Positions 41,467 to 50,016 of a stretch of 64,000 nucleotides of DNA are shown one piece after another. This DNA is from Prevotella sp. P5-50. GTDB lineage: Bacteria; Bacteroidota; Bacteroidia; Bacteroidales; Bacteroidaceae. Below the pieces are notes generated by a model. It saw only the letters and a program-made list of their open reading frames with translations, was not told where the DNA came from and did no database searches. The translations under genes and the position numbers were made by a program. The stretch spans positions 173,482-237,481 of the forward strand of contig NZ_NPJA01000051.1 in assembly GCF_002251295.1 (NCBI RefSeq), written 5' to 3'. Positions within the stretch are counted from its first letter, which is position 1, and the number at the start of each line of letters is the position of its first letter.

Positions 41467-41556
41467 TTACTTACCAAGATTAACCTTGTTGTTCACTCTG
41501 ACTGCCTCAGCAATCGTAATGGCTACAACAGCCACAATTAACAATACTAAAGTCAT
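41467..41556 (-). CDS. small membrane peptide C (29 aa)
   Basis: A 29-codon frame on the minus strand, ATG 41554-41556, TAA 41467-41469. The peptide is a strongly hydrophobic single helix (MTLVLLIVAVVAITIAEAV) followed by a polar tail RVNNKVNLGK. The ribosome site AAAGGAAG lies 6-8 nt upstream. A TACCTTTG promoter box at 41625-41632 precedes a leader containing AGGATAAC twice. The tail resembles that of peptide A, and the pairing with peptide B on one short transcript argues that these are real genes. Function unknown; no known family recognised. Confidence 0.62.
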   Translation of the reverse strand: MTLVLLIVAVVAITIAEAVRVNNKVNLGK

Positions 41557-41624
41557 GTTCTTCCTTTCTTTTTAATTTGTGTTATCCTGTAATTGTTATC
41601 CTGTGCATTTCTCTTAATGCGATG

Positions 41625-41632
41625 CAAAGGTA
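41625..41632 (-). promoter_or_regulatory. promoter box of small ORFs C and B
   Basis: TACCTTTG on the minus strand; a TTG lies 20 bp further upstream. It gives a leader of about 60 nt with two AGGATAAC copies before peptide C. Confidence 0.65.
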
Positions 41633-41837
41633 CGCACTAAATATCAATCTTGCAAGCATTGTGTGCGCAAACAACACAAAAATACCCTATTCTTTGACCC
41701 ATATCAAAGATTTGACATGTATCAATACATCTTCACGGAAATGTAACTATATAGCTGGGGAATATCGGATTCATAGTGTTTCATACGGCAGTATATTGCA
41801 TATAATAAGGTATAGGGAGGGAGGAGAAACAGACTTT
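41633..41837. other. intergenic region without recognisable features
   Basis: About 200 bp between the small-ORF promoter and the inverted-repeat promoter element. It is A+T rich with no supported gene, hairpin or repeat. Confidence 0.4.
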
Positions 41838-41926
41838 GGCGCTACGCGCCCAAGGTACTCACGCTCAAGAATAAAAAAGAAAATTGCTTTTTTCTTTTTT
41901 ATTCTGCTCGCTTATTCGTACCTTTG
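41838..41926 (+). repeat. inverted-repeat promoter element, copy 1
   Basis: Begins GGCGCTACGCGCCCAAGGTA and ends CTTATTCGTACCTTTG. The ends AAGGTAC (41852-41858) and GTACCTT (41918-41924) are inverted, and an A/G-rich left half pairs with a T/C-rich right half. The terminal TACCTTTG (41919-41926) is a promoter -7 box, 11 bp before the flippase-like start. Related copies lie at 47944-48031, 48032-48119 and 61068-61146. Confidence 0.75.
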
Positions 41927-41937
41927 CCTACGGAAAC

Positions 41938-42963
41938 ATGAAGACAACAAACATCATCATCAAGATACTGATGCCTCTTGTGCTGGGCGGAGCGATACTC
42001 TATTGGATGTATCGTGGGGAAAACTGGCAAGAGATGCAACACGTTATGACCGACGAAATGGACTGGACGTGGATGCTTCTCTCCTTTCCTTTCGGCATAC
42101 TCGCACAGATGTTCAGAGGGTGGAGATGGCGTCAAACGCTCGAACCAATGGGCGAGCACCCTCGCCACTCCGTCAGCATTCATGCCGTTTTTCTATCCTA
42201 TGCCGCCTCACTCATCGTGCCGCGCGTGGGCGAGTTTACTCGCTGCGGCGTGTTGAAGCGCTACGACAACATCTCGTTTCCTAAGGCATTGGGGACGGTG
42301 GTCACCGAGCGCGCCATCGACTCACTACTCGTCATGGGCATAACCGCTGTGGTTTTGCTCTTCGAAATGAGCACTTTCGGCATGTTTTTCCATAAGACAG
42401 GCACCAACCTCAGCACCATTCTCCACCATTTCTCATGGACAGGCTACTTCGTGGTGGCTATCTGTCTGCTGGCACTGATGGTGTTGCTCCACTTTCTGCT
42501 GCGCAAACTCTCGTTCTACGATAAGGTGAAAGCCACGCTGAAAGGCATTTGGCAAGGAGTCATCTCGCTCAAAGACGTAGCCAATGTGCCACTGTTCATC
42601 GTCTTTACCGCTGCCATTTGGCTGAGCTACTTCCTACACTATTACCTCACATTCTTCTGTTTCGACTTCACAGCAAACCTCGGCATAGGATGTGCCATGG
42701 TCACTTTCATCGTAGGAAGCATTGCAGTTATCGTACCGACACCCAACGGAGCCGGGCCCTGGCACTTTGCCGTAAAGACCATGCTGATACTCTACGGCGT
42801 GGCAGACACGCAGGCACTCTGCTTCGTGTTTATCGTACACACCATACAGACACTACTCGTGGTGGCACTCGGCATCTATGCCTGCATCGCGCTTGCCTTT
42901 ACCCATCGCCACAACAGCATCGGGGAAAAAACATCAGAAACAACATTGTTCAACAAATTATAA
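41938..42963 (+). CDS. flippase-like membrane protein (AglD/YbhN/MprF-type transmembrane domain)
   Basis: A 341-residue polytopic membrane protein of the lysylphosphatidylglycerol synthase TM region family (UPF0104). The start is set at Met 41938, just after the promoter box; the frame extends 18 codons upstream into the promoter element. Typical signatures are GWRWRQTLEPMG, YAASLIVPRVGEFTRCGVLKRY (about residues 83-104) and VTERAIDSLL, then ANGAGPWHF-like PTPNGAGPWHF near residue 268. Family proteins flip or move lipid-linked molecules; the substrate is unknown. The promoter comes from the inverted-repeat element. The stop is 13 bp before pepD, so the two are probably co-transcribed. Confidence 0.88.
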   Translation: MKTTNIIIKILMPLVLGGAILYWMYRGENWQEMQHVMTDEMDWTWMLLSFPFGILAQMFRGWRWRQTLEPMGEHPRHSVSIHAVFLSYAASLIVPRVGEFTRCGVLKRYDNISFPKALGTVVTERAIDSLLVMGITAVVLLFEMSTFGMFFHKTGTNLSTILHHFSWTGYFVVAICLLALMVLLHFLLRKLSFYDKVKATLKGIWQGVISLKDVANVPLFIVFTAAIWLSYFLHYYLTFFCFDFTANLGIGCAMVTFIVGSIAVIVPTPNGAGPWHFAVKTMLILYGVADTQALCFVFIVHTIQTLLVVALGIYACIALAFTHRHNSIGEKTSETTLFNKL

Positions 42964-42976
42964 AATTTCAAAGACT

Positions 42977-44434
42977 ATGAACGAAATCACAAAACTGGAT
43001 CCACAGTGCATCTGGAAAAACTTCTACGCCCTGACACAAGTACCACGCCCAAGCGGACATCTGGAGAAAATTCAGCAGTTCTTACTCGACTTCGGCAAAC
43101 AGGTTGGGGTCGAAGCATTCAAGGACCCAGCAGAAAATATCGTTTTCCGCAAACCTGCCACACCGGGCATGGAAAACAGAAAAGGCGTCATCCTACAGGC
43201 TCACATGGACATGGTGCCACAAAAAACACCAGACTCACCACACAATTTCGAGACCGATGCCATCCAACCATGGATTGACGGAGAATGGGTGAAAGCCACA
43301 AACACCACACTCGGAGCTGACAACGGACTCGGCGTAGCAGCTATCATGGCGGTAATGGAAGACAAATCGCTCGTGCACGGACCTGTGGAAGCACTCATCA
43401 CTGCCGATGAGGAGACCCACATGGTGGGTGTCAACAACCTGCCCAGTGGCGAACTCCATGGCGATATCCTGCTCAATCTCGATACCGAGCTATGGGGCGA
43501 ATTTGTCATTGGTTCGGCTGGTGGAGTGGATGTTACTGCCACGCTCGACTATCAGGAAGTGGATACCGACCCCACAGATGCTGCCGTTAAGGTGACACTG
43601 CAGGGACTCCGCGGCGGACACAGCGGCCTGGAAATCCAAGAAGGACGCGGCAACGCCAACAAGATGATGGTGCGCTTTGTGCGCGAAGCCATCGAAGAGA
43701 CCGAAGCACGGCTGGCTTCATGGCACGGCGGAAACATGCGCAATGCTATTCCATTCAAGGCTGAAGTGGTGCTCACCCTGCCGAAAGAGAATGTAGAGGC
43801 ACTCAAAGAACTGGCTGCCGACTGGCTCGCCGACTTCCAAGAGGAGTATGCTCCCATTGAAAAGAACATCCAGTTGACCGTAGAAGAAGTGGCAACACCA
43901 GCCAAACAGGTGCCCGTAGAACTGCAAGACAATCTCATCAACGTCATCTACGCTTGCCACAATGGTGTGTTCCGCATGATTCCCCACTATCTCGACGTAG
44001 TAGAGACATCGAGCAACCTTGCCATCATCGACATTGCGGAGGGTAAGACTGCCATGAAGATTCTCGTACGCTCAAGCCGCGAAGACATGAAAGAGAATCT
44101 CGTGAAGACCCTCGAAAGCTGCTTCAACATGGCTGGCATGAAGGTAGAAACTACTGGCGATTATGCCGGTTGGGACCCCAACCCCGACTCAGAAATCCTC
44201 GGTCTGCTGCTCAAAGAGTATAAGGAGCTGTTTGGAAAAGACGGTGTCGTACAGGTAGTACACGCCGGACTGGAGTGCTCCGTCATACTCGGCAAATACC
44301 CACACCTCGATGTGGTGAGCCTCGGCCCGACGCTCGAATCACCTCACACCACGACCGAACGCGCACTCATCAGCACCGTGGAACCCTTCTGGCAACTGCT
44401 CAAGAAAACACTGGCTGATATTCCTGAGAAATAA
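42977..44434 (+). CDS. pepD: cytosolic aminoacyl-histidine dipeptidase (PepD, M20 family)
   Basis: A 485-residue cytosolic metallopeptidase that cleaves dipeptides, including Xaa-His. The M20 zinc-site motifs are visible: LQAHMDMVPQ (about residues 74-83), GADNGLG (about 114-120), ITADEETHMVG (about 140-150) and LNLDTELWG. GLRGGHSGLEI marks the inserted lid domain. The start at 42977 follows directly on the flippase-like gene (13 bp) and fits homologues; a longer in-frame extension runs back into that gene and is not likely. A strong terminator at 44491-44529 closes the unit. Confidence 0.94.
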   Translation: MNEITKLDPQCIWKNFYALTQVPRPSGHLEKIQQFLLDFGKQVGVEAFKDPAENIVFRKPATPGMENRKGVILQAHMDMVPQKTPDSPHNFETDAIQPWIDGEWVKATNTTLGADNGLGVAAIMAVMEDKSLVHGPVEALITADEETHMVGVNNLPSGELHGDILLNLDTELWGEFVIGSAGGVDVTATLDYQEVDTDPTDAAVKVTLQGLRGGHSGLEIQEGRGNANKMMVRFVREAIEETEARLASWHGGNMRNAIPFKAEVVLTLPKENVEALKELAADWLADFQEEYAPIEKNIQLTVEEVATPAKQVPVELQDNLINVIYACHNGVFRMIPHYLDVVETSSNLAIIDIAEGKTAMKILVRSSREDMKENLVKTLESCFNMAGMKVETTGDYAGWDPNPDSEILGLLLKEYKELFGKDGVVQVVHAGLECSVILGKYPHLDVVSLGPTLESPHTTTERALISTVEPFWQLLKKTLADIPEK

Positions 44435-44490
44435 CGACCAACGGTCGGTGCATGCAAACAAACAGCACCGAAAGACCGTATCATACCCGT

Positions 44491-44529
44491 CAATGGCAGA
44501 CACCTGATGTGTCTGCCATTGACTTTTTT
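44491..44529 (+). terminator. terminator after pepD
   Basis: Perfect 13-bp arms CAATGGCAGACAC and GTGTCTGCCATTG with loop CTGAT, followed by a T6 run at 44524-44529. Confidence 0.92.
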
Positions 44530-44585
44530 GTTGCCTAAAGAGAAAGAAAAAACGAAAAAACCTTTGCATTTTCAACTGATTATTG

Positions 44586-44593
44586 TAATTTTG
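44586..44593 (+). promoter_or_regulatory. -7 box of corA
   Basis: TAATTTTG fits TAnnTTTG. It predicts a leader of about 135 nt before the corA ATG, long enough for regulation; the leader holds a short open frame (44624-44659) and a hairpin TGGCAAG/CTTGCCA at about 44676-44701. Confidence 0.6.
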
Positions 44594-44623
44594 CAAGCAA
44601 TAAAACCAAAGTAACAACATAAA

Positions 44624-44659
44624 ATGGACGACTACCCGGCGGATAATTACAATTCGTAA
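44624..44659 (+). CDS. possible 11-codon upstream peptide in the corA leader
   Basis: ATG at 44624-44626 and TAA at 44657-44659 encode MDDYPADNYNS, acidic and proline-containing. It is in the same frame as corA but separated by its stop. Short acidic/proline leader peptides control Mg2+ transporter genes in enteric bacteria by destabilising ribosomes in low Mg2+; an analogous role here is speculation. No clear ribosome site precedes it. Confidence 0.3.
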   Translation: MDDYPADNYNS

Positions 44660-44734
44660 GGCGTGAGGAGCAGCATGGCAAGACAGCTAATCCTCTTGCC
44701 ACAAAGTCATTTGCACCAAAAAAGGATTAGCACA

Positions 44735-45661
44735 ATGAAGACATTCTGGAACACTAACAACGGACTGACCCAAATCAAAGAGTGGCAGCCCAACTGTTGG
44801 ATACAGGTTACATGCCCAACAGAGGAAGACAGTCAACTGCTCGAAGAACAGTATAACATTCCCGATTATTTCCTATCCGACATCAGCGATACCGATGAGC
44901 GGGCACGTTATGAGTACGACGATGGTTGGATGCTCATCATCCTGCGTATCCCCTACGTCAAAGAGGTACGCTCACGTACGCCATATACCACCGTGCCACT
45001 GGGTATCATCCATAAGCGCGATGTCACCATCACCGTATGCTACTACGAAACCAATATGATGATCGACTTCGTTTCGTTCCAGCAAAAAAGAGCTGAGGGA
45101 TTCACCGACCATGTCGATATGATTTTCCGACTCTTCCTGTCGTCGGCTGTTTGGTATCTGAAACGACTCAAGCAAATCTCTATGCTCATCGACAAAGCCA
45201 AACGAAACCTCGACCGCGAAGTAAACAACGAGAGTCTTATCGGACTGTCAAGACTGCAAGACTCACTCACTTACTTCAACACATCTATCCGTGGCAACGA
45301 GGTGCTGCTCTCCAAACTGAAATTTAAACTGCAGATTGACGAACTCGACGCCGACCTCATCGAAGATGTAAACATCGAGATGACACAGGCACGGGAAACT
45401 ACCAATATCTATTCCAACATTCTCGAATCAACAATGGATACCTATCAGAGCATTATCAACAACAACATGAACACCATCATGCGTACGCTCACATCGGTAA
45501 CCATCATACTCATGCTACCCACACTCATATCAAGTTTCTTCGGTATGAACCTCATCAACGGCATGGAGACAAGTCCCATAGGCTTCGCCATCGCCATCAT
45601 TCTGTCACTCATTATATCAGTGGCATCATGGGCAGTTTTCAGACATAAACGACTCATTTAA
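44735..45661 (+). CDS. corA: CorA family magnesium/divalent cation channel
   Basis: A 308-residue channel protein that admits Mg2+ (also Co2+, Ni2+) across the inner membrane as a pentamer. The cytoplasmic alpha/beta funnel and long helix (LKFKLQIDELDADLIEDV) are followed by two C-terminal helices; the selectivity motif GMN is at residues 270-272 (SFFGMNLINGME). The start at 44735 is preceded by AAAAGGATTAG, one of the better ribosome sites in the window; earlier in-frame GTG/ATG codons would add a basic tail not expected in the family. Regulated possibly through its long leader. Confidence 0.92.
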   Translation: MKTFWNTNNGLTQIKEWQPNCWIQVTCPTEEDSQLLEEQYNIPDYFLSDISDTDERARYEYDDGWMLIILRIPYVKEVRSRTPYTTVPLGIIHKRDVTITVCYYETNMMIDFVSFQQKRAEGFTDHVDMIFRLFLSSAVWYLKRLKQISMLIDKAKRNLDREVNNESLIGLSRLQDSLTYFNTSIRGNEVLLSKLKFKLQIDELDADLIEDVNIEMTQARETTNIYSNILESTMDTYQSIINNNMNTIMRTLTSVTIILMLPTLISSFFGMNLINGMETSPIGFAIAIILSLIISVASWAVFRHKRLI

Positions 45662-45715
45662 GGGAAAAAATATCAATTTTCTGACATAAAATTAGGCTGT
45701 TTCAGATATTTTGCG

Positions 45716-45723
45716 TACTTTTG
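45716..45723 (+). promoter_or_regulatory. -7 box of the DUF349 gene
   Basis: TACTTTTG fits TAnnTTTG and lies 31 bp before the ATG at 45755. Confidence 0.5.
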
Positions 45724-45754
45724 AAGCCTATTATGTGTACTCTAACCCATTTTC

Positions 45755-47575
45755 ATGAACTCAAACATTAAGATGATGGACTCTCAAGAACAAACGCTCG
45801 AACAAGAGCGCAACATCCAGCAGCCAACGGCTGAAACAGAGCAAAATGCACTGCAACAGCACGAGCGTAAGCAGTATCAGAACAAACAGGAAGTGCTCGA
45901 ACGCGTGCGCGAAATAGCACAAAGCGATGAAGCACCACAGAAAGACGAAGTGGATTACCTCAAAACGGTATTCTACAAACTGCACACTGCCGAACGCGAA
46001 GCTAAGCTCAAAGATTATATTGCCAATGGAGGAAACCCCGACACCTACCAAATCGTACCCGACGAAACAGAGGAGGCCTTCAAAGCAGAGATGAGCATCA
46101 TCAAGGAAAGAAGACAGAAACTATTCCTCGAGCAGGAGCAGGAAAAACAAGACAACCTGCAGAAGAAACTCGATATCATAGAGAAAATCAAAGCGATGAT
46201 TACATCGCCTGAAGAGGCAAACAAGTCGTATAAAGACTTCAAAGCACTGCAAGAGGAATGGAAAGAAATAAAAAATGTGCCCGTAGAAAAAGCCAACGAA
46301 CTGTGGCGAAACTACCAGCTCTATGTGGAACAGTTCTACGATCTGCTCAAACTCAACAGTGAAGCACGCGAATACGACTTCAAGAAGAACCTTGAAAAGA
46401 AAACACGTCTATGCGAAGCTGCGGAGAAACTCGCTGAAACACCCGATGCTATCAGTGCATTCCATCAACTACAACAGCTTCATCAAGAGTATCGCGAAAC
46501 TGGCCCTGTGGCTAAAGAGCTACGCGAAGAAATATGGGCACGATTCAAAGCTGCATCTACCGTTATCAACAAGAAGCACCAGCAGTATTTCGATGAACGA
46601 AAGGCACAAGAGGAAGAAAACCTCACCCGCAAGACTGCACTCTGTGAAAAAATAGAGGCAGTCGTTAAGGAAGACAATAAAAACAGCAACGATTGGGATA
46701 AACATACCAAGGCTATTATGGAGTTGCAAGCCGAGTGGAAAACCATTGGCTTTGCACCACAGAAGATGAACGTCAAAATCTTCGAGCGCTTCCGTAAGGC
46801 CTGCGACGAATTCTTCAAAAACAAAGCTGAATATTTCAGAAACAGAAAGGAAGAATATAAGAACAATGCCGATAAGAAACGTGCACTGATAGAAAAAGCG
46901 AAAGCCTTGCAGGATTCTACCGATTGGAAATCGACAAGCGATAAGTTTATCAATCTGCAAAAAGAGTGGAAAACTATCGGTACTGTGCCCAAGAAAATGG
47001 GCGACCAAATGTGGCAGGAGTTCAACGGCATCTGCAACAAGTTCTTCGAAGCGGCTAATGCTGCTGGAGCGGGCACACGAAGCGCGGAGCACCAGAACCT
47101 CAACAAGAAGCGCGAAATTGTGGAGCAACTCAAAGCGCTCACCGAACAAGCTGGCGACGACCTTCAGGCTAAGGTGCAGAAACTCGTGGCAGAATATCAA
47201 GCCGTAGGTCATGTACCCTACAAAGAGAAGGACAAGATCTATGAAGAATATCATGCCATACTGGATAAACTCTACAAGACACTGAACATCAATTCTGCCA
47301 AACGCCGACTCAACAATTTCAAAGACAACCTCAAACAGGTGGCTGGACGTGGTGAAAACGCCCTCGACAACGAGCGGGCACGATTGATGAGACAGTATGA
47401 GCAGTTGAAAAACGAGGTGCAGACCTACGAAAACAATCTCGGTTTCCTCAATGCGTCATCTAAGAAAGGAAATTCACTCATTGACGAAATGAACAGAAAA
47501 GTACAGAAATTGAAAGACCAAGTGCAGTTGGTGCGCGAAAAGATCAAAGCCATCGATAGCAATAAACAACAGTAA
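45755..47575 (+). CDS. DUF349 repeat protein
   Basis: A 606-residue, highly charged, mostly helical cytoplasmic protein. After a Gln/Glu-rich N-terminal region it has about five DUF349 repeats, each near 70-75 residues with a W-KxIG-VP core, visible as EWKEIKNVPVEKANELW, EWKTIGFAPQKMNVKIF, EWKTIGTVPKKMGDQMW and YQAVGHVPYKEKDKIY. The C-terminal ~70 residues form a coiled coil (VQTYENNLGFLNASSKKGNS). DUF349 proteins are widespread in Bacteroidetes; their function is not established. A long open frame on the opposite strand is a by-product of codon use. Confidence 0.88.
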   Translation: MNSNIKMMDSQEQTLEQERNIQQPTAETEQNALQQHERKQYQNKQEVLERVREIAQSDEAPQKDEVDYLKTVFYKLHTAEREAKLKDYIANGGNPDTYQIVPDETEEAFKAEMSIIKERRQKLFLEQEQEKQDNLQKKLDIIEKIKAMITSPEEANKSYKDFKALQEEWKEIKNVPVEKANELWRNYQLYVEQFYDLLKLNSEAREYDFKKNLEKKTRLCEAAEKLAETPDAISAFHQLQQLHQEYRETGPVAKELREEIWARFKAASTVINKKHQQYFDERKAQEEENLTRKTALCEKIEAVVKEDNKNSNDWDKHTKAIMELQAEWKTIGFAPQKMNVKIFERFRKACDEFFKNKAEYFRNRKEEYKNNADKKRALIEKAKALQDSTDWKSTSDKFINLQKEWKTIGTVPKKMGDQMWQEFNGICNKFFEAANAAGAGTRSAEHQNLNKKREIVEQLKALTEQAGDDLQAKVQKLVAEYQAVGHVPYKEKDKIYEEYHAILDKLYKTLNINSAKRRLNNFKDNLKQVAGRGENALDNERARLMRQYEQLKNEVQTYENNLGFLNASSKKGNSLIDEMNRKVQKLKDQVQLVREKIKAIDSNKQQ

Positions 47576-47600
47576 ACAGCATCGTCATACCAGATACAGA

Positions 47601-47639
47601 CAAAGGGAAAGGTCAACAACCTTTCCCTTTGTTGTTATT
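47601..47639 (+). terminator. terminator after the DUF349 gene
   Basis: Perfect arms CAAAGGGAAAGGT (47601-47613) and ACCTTTCCCTTTG (47619-47631) with a 5-nt loop, then TTGTTATT. Confidence 0.88.
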
Positions 47640-47677
47640 CTCGATGCCCCAACTGCCGGTTGCTTAATTGTTCTAAC

Positions 47678-47826
47678 GATGGTCGAACGGTGGTCAATCG
47701 GTGGTCAATTGCCCAACATCGACCACACCATATACTTTTGAATCTCTGCATATTAGAACAAAAGGTGGTCGATGGTAACAAAATGATGACGCCGCGTGCG
47801 CGTGTGCGTGCGCATACACACGCGAG
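47678..47826. other. second GGTGGTCGA-box cluster with alternating purine-pyrimidine tract
   Basis: GGTCGA-type boxes at 47678-47686, 47688-47696, 47699-47707, an inverted TCGACCAC at 47719-47726 and GGTGGTCGA at 47764-47772. About 18 bp later comes an alternating tract beginning GCCGCGTGCGCGTGTGCGTG (about 47791-47826). The order of boxes and tract matches the first 215 bp of the window. No gene is present from 47640 to 48142. Confidence 0.6.
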
Positions 47827-47943
47827 ATATATAAGAGGAGAAATATCGATAAAAGAAACAGAAAAGAATAGGCAATATTGAGATATTTTAACGTCAAACA
47901 ACCACATATTGATAGAACTTTGAACGCTATAAAACGGAGGTAG

Positions 47944-48031
47944 GCGCTGCACGACGAAGGTACTCTCGTTCGGAAAAGCGAAAGAAAATTTCCGTTTTCT
48001 TTTGTTTTTCACTCACTTATTCGTACCTTTG
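47944..48031 (+). repeat. inverted-repeat promoter element, copy 2
   Basis: 88-bp unit, tandem with copy 3 and almost identical to it. Arms AAGGTAC (47957-47963) and GTACCTT (48023-48029); inner arms GAAAAGCGAAAGAAAA and TTTTCTTTTGTTTTTC pair around TTTCCG. It ends in the promoter box TACCTTTG (48024-48031). Confidence 0.85.
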
Positions 48032-48119
48032 ACGCTATGCGACGAAGGTACTCTCGTTCGGAAAAGCGAAAGAAAATTTCCGTTTTCTTTTGCTTTTCAC
48101 TCACTTATTCGTACCTTTG
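48032..48119 (+). repeat. inverted-repeat promoter element, copy 3 (typA promoter)
   Basis: Direct duplicate of copy 2 at an 88-bp offset. It ends in TACCTTTG (48112-48119), 23 bp before the typA ATG, so typA has two promoter boxes in succession. The inner arms GAAAAGCGAAAGAAAA and TTTTCTTTTGCTTTTC are an almost perfect hairpin. Confidence 0.88.
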
Positions 48120-48142
48120 CAGTCGATTTTAAAATTAAGAGA

Positions 48143-49945
48143 ATGCAGGATATCCGTAACATTGCGATTATCGCACACGTGGACCACGGCAAAACTACGC
48201 TCGTGGACAAGATGATGCTGGCAGGAAACTTATTCCGTGAGGGACAAGACCTAAGTAGCCAAGTATTGGACTCCAATGACTTGGAACGCGAAAGAGGCAT
48301 CACGATTCTTTCCAAAAACGTAAGTATTAACTGGAAAGGTACAAAAATCAACATCATAGACACTCCAGGACACTCCGACTTCGGAGGCGAAGTGGAACGC
48401 GTACTCAACATGGCAGACGGTTGTCTGCTGCTGGTCGATGCGTTTGAAGGGCCTATGCCACAGACTCGCTTCGTGCTGCAAAAGGCATTGGAAATCGGTC
48501 TGAAACCTATCGTGGTGGTGAACAAAGTAGATAAACCCAACTGCCGACCAGAGGAAGTATATGAAATGGTGTTCGACTTGATGTTCTCTCTCGATGCTAC
48601 AGAAGACCAACTCGACTTCCCTGTAGTATATGGTTCAGCTAAAAACGGATGGATGGGCGAAGACTATAACAAGCCTACCACCGATATCACTTATCTGCTC
48701 GACAAGATTGTTGAGGTGATTCCAGCACCAAAACAGATTGAGGGCACTCCACAGATGCTTATTACAAGTTTGGACTACAGCAGCTATACCGGACGTATCG
48801 CTGTGGGACGTGTACACCGTGGACATCTGAAAGACGGACAGCAAGTGACCATCTGCCACCGCGATGGTTCGCAGGAGAAAACAAAGATAAAAGAGTTGCA
48901 CGTGTTCAATGGTATGGGTCACCAGCGCACAGAACAAGTAGATTGCGGCGACATCTGTGCCGTAATCGGATTGGAGAAATTTGAAATCGGTGATACCATC
49001 TGCGATGCAGAAAATCCCGAAGCAATGCCTCCTATCGCTATCGACGAACCTACCATGTCGATGCTCTTCACTATCAACGACTCACCATTCTTCGGTAAAG
49101 AGGGTAAGTTTGTGACTTCAAGACATATCAGCGAGCGACTGAACAAGGAACTGGAGAAGAACCTTGCGCTGCGCGTAAGGCAAGTGGAAGACGCTAACGA
49201 CCGCTGGATAGTAAGCGGACGTGGTGTGCTGCACCTCTCGGTACTCATCGAGACCATGCGTCGTGAGGGCTATGAACTGCAGGTGGGACAGCCTCAGGTA
49301 ATCTATAAAGAGATTGACGGAGTGAAATGCGAACCTATCGAAGAACTCACCATCAATGTCCCTGAGGAATTTGCCTCTAAGATGATTGACATGGTGACAC
49401 GACGCAAAGGCGACATGACCTCGATGATCAATCTCGGAGAACGTGTGGATATCGAATTTAATATCCCTTCACGAGGCATTATCGGACTGCGTACCAATGT
49501 ATTGACAGCATCGCAAGGTGAGGCTATCATGGCACACCGCTTCAAAGAATATCAACCTTACAAGGGCGATATAGAGCGCCGTTCCAACGGTTCGATGATT
49601 GCCATGGAAACTGGAACTGCTTTCGCCTACTCTATCGACAAGTTGCAAGACCGTGGTAAGTTCTTCATCGATCCAGGCGAAGATGTATATTACGGTGAGG
49701 TAGTCGGCGAACATGTTCACGACAACGACCTTGTGGTGAATGTGACAAAAGCCAAACAGCTGACCAACGTACGTGCTTCAGGTTCGGACGATAAGGCTCG
49801 CATCATACCGAAAACAGTGATGTCGCTCGAAGAGTGCTTGGAGTATATCAAGGAAGACGAACTCGTAGAGGTTACTCCTAAGTCAATGCGTATGCGTAAA
49901 ATTATCCTCGACCACGACCAGCGCAAAAAGGCTAATAAGTCGTAA
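48143..49945 (+). CDS. typA: ribosome-associated GTPase TypA/BipA
   Basis: A 600-residue translational GTPase of the EF-G class, involved in ribosome assembly and stress adaptation. It has the G-domain motifs AHVDHGKTTL (about residues 10-19), DTPGHSDFGGE and NKVDKPNC (about 128-135), then the beta-barrel, EF-G III/V-like domains and the BipA-specific C-terminal domain (EDVYYGEVVGEHV to the basic end). The start at 48143 matches homologues; the upstream in-frame extension runs into the duplicated promoter element. It stands alone and converges on luxS. Intact. Confidence 0.96.
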   Translation: MQDIRNIAIIAHVDHGKTTLVDKMMLAGNLFREGQDLSSQVLDSNDLERERGITILSKNVSINWKGTKINIIDTPGHSDFGGEVERVLNMADGCLLLVDAFEGPMPQTRFVLQKALEIGLKPIVVVNKVDKPNCRPEEVYEMVFDLMFSLDATEDQLDFPVVYGSAKNGWMGEDYNKPTTDITYLLDKIVEVIPAPKQIEGTPQMLITSLDYSSYTGRIAVGRVHRGHLKDGQQVTICHRDGSQEKTKIKELHVFNGMGHQRTEQVDCGDICAVIGLEKFEIGDTICDAENPEAMPPIAIDEPTMSMLFTINDSPFFGKEGKFVTSRHISERLNKELEKNLALRVRQVEDANDRWIVSGRGVLHLSVLIETMRREGYELQVGQPQVIYKEIDGVKCEPIEELTINVPEEFASKMIDMVTRRKGDMTSMINLGERVDIEFNIPSRGIIGLRTNVLTASQGEAIMAHRFKEYQPYKGDIERRSNGSMIAMETGTAFAYSIDKLQDRGKFFIDPGEDVYYGEVVGEHVHDNDLVVNVTKAKQLTNVRASGSDDKARIIPKTVMSLEECLEYIKEDELVEVTPKSMRMRKIILDHDQRKKANKS

Positions 49946-50016
49946 CCGAGGATATATGAATCGGATATATCCCACATCGGCAAACAGACCGATGGAGGAT
50001 AAATAATAAGTCTGGG

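Noticed and set aside
46520..47254. 244-codon open frame antisense to the DUF349 gene
   Set aside because: Phe/Leu/Ser-rich shadow of Lys/Glu-rich sense codons, no start signal and no family resemblance.
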